Shown here piece after piece: positions 6,636 through 7,320 of a stretch of 7,320 bases of DNA (positions are counted from its first letter, which is position 1; the number at the start of each line of letters is the position of its first letter). The stretch covers positions 1-7,320 of the forward strand of contig CAMJYF010000082.1 in the NCBI GenBank assembly GCA_946409885.1. Reading direction: 5' to 3'. The notes under the pieces were generated by a model. The model saw only the letters and a list, made by a program, of their open reading frames with translations. It ran no database searches and was not told the origin of the DNA. The stretch comes from an uncultured Clostridia bacterium. GTDB lineage: Bacteria; Bacillota; Clostridia; Oscillospirales; Acutalibacteraceae. Made by a program: the position numbers and the translations under genes.

Positions 6636-7148
6636 ACCTTTCTCCTTCTCTTCCATCGGAATCACAATGATCTCCTTCTTCCGTTTTTCCGCGCATTTTA
6701 CGGTATAGGCGGTGCCGCCGGTAGGGGTGCCGTCCCACACGGCCAGCACCAGATCGGCCCGGTCCACCATATAGGCGTCCCGCAGCTGCATACAGAAGGG
6801 CGTGTACCGGTCCTGCAGCACGGTGACCGTGTCCGCCCGGGACAGAATATCCGTATAGACCGCTTTGTCCTCTTTGCTCCAGCGGCTTTCCTGCCCCCGG
6901 CAGGGGACGGCGCATTCCAGCGTGATCTCAGGGAACAGCTCCTTCAGCTTCAGCACGCTTTGGGCCGCGTAGGTATCCACCCCCAGCGCCATGCCGGAGA
7001 TGAAATGCCGCACGCCACGCTCCTGGATGAGCCGCAATACCGCGCCGGTGATTCGGTTTTTCAGCGCCGTTTCCGCCGCCCCGCCCCGCTGAAATCCCAG
7101 CTTTTCCGGTCGGTGGCCGGTGAAACAGCAGGTAAGCCCCTGCGCCAT
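6606..7148 (-). CDS. SLOG-family protein (YpsA/DUF1273-like)
   Basis: This 180-residue, probably cytoplasmic protein has a Rossmann-like fold. Landmarks are CCFTGHRPEKL (7-17), ISGMALGVDTYAA (50-62), ECAVPCRGQ (78-86), MVDRADLVLAVWDG (127-140) and PTGGT (142-146). These match the SLOG superfamily, whose members are thought to bind nucleotides or related ligands. The closest named relative I recognise is Bacillus subtilis YpsA, linked to cell-division control; the ligand is unknown, and I do not claim that role here. The ATG at 7148 has AGAGGAA (7153-7159) upstream, and the family motif begins within ten residues, so the start is secure. The conserved core ends near residue 165. The tail, rich in Glu and Lys, continues into residues encoded by the 14-bp repeat. 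It is the first gene after a consensus promoter with a palindromic operator and is probably repressor-controlled. The ABC ATPase gene follows 65 nt later. Confidence 0.85.
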   Translation of the reverse strand: MAQGLTCCFTGHRPEKLGFQRGGAAETALKNRITGAVLRLIQERGVRHFISGMALGVDTYAAQSVLKLKELFPEITLECAVPCRGQESRWSKEDKAVYTDILSRADTVTVLQDRYTPFCMQLRDAYMVDRADLVLAVWDGTPTGGTAYTVKCAEKRKKEIIVIPMEEKEKGESEKLKVKS

Positions 7149-7152
7149 GGCG

Positions 7153-7159
7153 TTCCTCT
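7153..7159 (-). promoter_or_regulatory. Ribosome binding site of the SLOG gene
   Basis: AGAGGAA on the minus strand lies four bases before the ATG at 7148 and two bases from the palindrome edge. Folding of the palindrome in RNA could therefore affect access to it. Confidence 0.6.
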
Positions 7160-7160
7160 G

Positions 7161-7179
7161 TCAAATAAAGTTTATTTGA
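7161..7179. promoter_or_regulatory. Perfect 19-bp palindromic operator candidate
   Basis: TCAAATAAAGTTTATTTGA is a perfect 9-1-9 inverted repeat. It overlaps the downstream edge of the -10 hexamer and spans the predicted transcription start (about 7171-7173), ending just before the ribosome binding site. A dimeric repressor bound here would block initiation. The odd-centred 9-1-9 layout resembles Fur-family boxes, but the bases do not match the Fur, PerR or Zur consensus as I know them, so the regulator is unidentified. A one-base loop is too tight for RNA, so a DNA operator is the better reading. Confidence 0.7.
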
Positions 7180-7207
7180 TTATAACACAGGTTCATGTGA
7201 TTGTCAA
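7179..7207 (-). promoter_or_regulatory. Perfect extended -10 sigma-A promoter of the SLOG gene
   Basis: On the minus strand TTGACA (7202-7207), exactly 17 bp of spacer (7185-7201) and TATAAT (7179-7184) match the consensus completely. TGT directly before the -10 adds the TGn extended element. Transcription should start near 7172, giving a leader of about 24 nt. Such a strong promoter next to a perfect palindrome suggests tight repression with high output when released. It may drive the SLOG gene alone or also the ABC genes behind it. Confidence 0.88.
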
Positions 7208-7251
7208 TGTTTTTTTGCCGTCTCGTTCCGGCGCTTGCGGTTTTTTGCCAG

Positions 7252-7280
7252 AAAAAAACGGGAAATTTCCTTTTATTTCC
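7252..7280 (-). terminator. Weak intrinsic-terminator-like hairpin from an upstream gene
   Basis: On the minus strand GGAAAT (7275-7280) pairs with ATTTCC (7261-7266) across an eight-base loop, followed two bases later by seven T residues (7252-7258). This could end a transcript entering from the right. The six-pair stem is short and half AT, so the call is tentative. The rest of 7149-7320 holds only the promoter and operator described and T-runs at 7209-7216 and 7241-7246; no gene is seen. Confidence 0.3.
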
Positions 7281-7320
7281 TGTCAATTGAAGATAACGTA
7301 TTGAAATATGCGACTGGATA

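Noticed and set aside
6606..7148. The SLOG protein as part of a defence system with the neighbouring genes
   Set aside because: Some SLOG proteins act in defence, but no effector, nucleotide cyclase, TIR, nuclease or membrane-pore partner is present. The ABC genes look like an ordinary exporter.
7209..7250. A plus-strand terminator using the T-run at 7241-7246 after GC-rich bases
   Set aside because: The possible stems are only three or four pairs, and no plus-strand gene exists to terminate.

Overview
The window is a compact run of five genes, all on the minus strand, from a GC-rich, probably gut-associated member of the Clostridia (Oscillospiraceae/Ruminococcaceae-like). The evidence for this is Firmicutes-style ribosome binding sites (GGAGG, AAGGA), AT-rich consensus sigma-A promoters in otherwise GC-rich DNA, a BspA-type leucine-rich surface protein with dockerin and SH3b modules, and a clostridial-type thioredoxin reductase. 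This assignment is inference; the window has no rRNA or marker gene to confirm it.

In transcription order (right to left): (1) 7149-7320 is a non-coding upstream region. It holds a textbook sigma-A promoter (TTGACA, 17 bp, TATAAT, with an extended -10) and a perfect 19-bp palindrome over the predicted transcription start. (2) 6606-7148 encodes a small SLOG-family protein of the YpsA/DUF1273 type. Its last residues and stop codon lie in a 14-bp repeat that also forms a long AT-rich inverted repeat with the spacer. (3) 5839-6540 and 4244-5842 encode an ABC transporter: an ATPase and a large permease joined by an ATGA overlap. (4) 1010-4153 encodes a 1047-residue secreted protein made of leucine-rich repeats, a Cys-rich motif region, a dockerin-like module and a C-terminal SH3b domain, joined by low-complexity linkers. 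(5) 80-991 encodes a thioredoxin reductase whose NADPH-phosphate-binding arginines are all missing. (6) 1-79 is an AT-rich tail carrying a second near-perfect promoter that fires leftwards out of the window.

Spacings are short (65, -4, 90 and 18 nt) and no convincing terminator separates the genes. One long transcript from the operator-controlled promoter is therefore possible, although the 90-nt gap with two GC-rich hairpins before the surface protein may be a break. The ABC pair is functionally coupled. The surface protein and the thioredoxin reductase look co-transcribed. The link between the SLOG gene and the rest is only positional.

I see no CRISPR array, RNA gene, transposase, integrase or recognisable defence island. 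The points most worth following are the palindromic operator on the SLOG gene, the thioredoxin reductase that may not use NADPH, and the repeat fused to the end of the SLOG gene. Very long open frames on the plus strand opposite these genes are GC-bias shadows, not genes.
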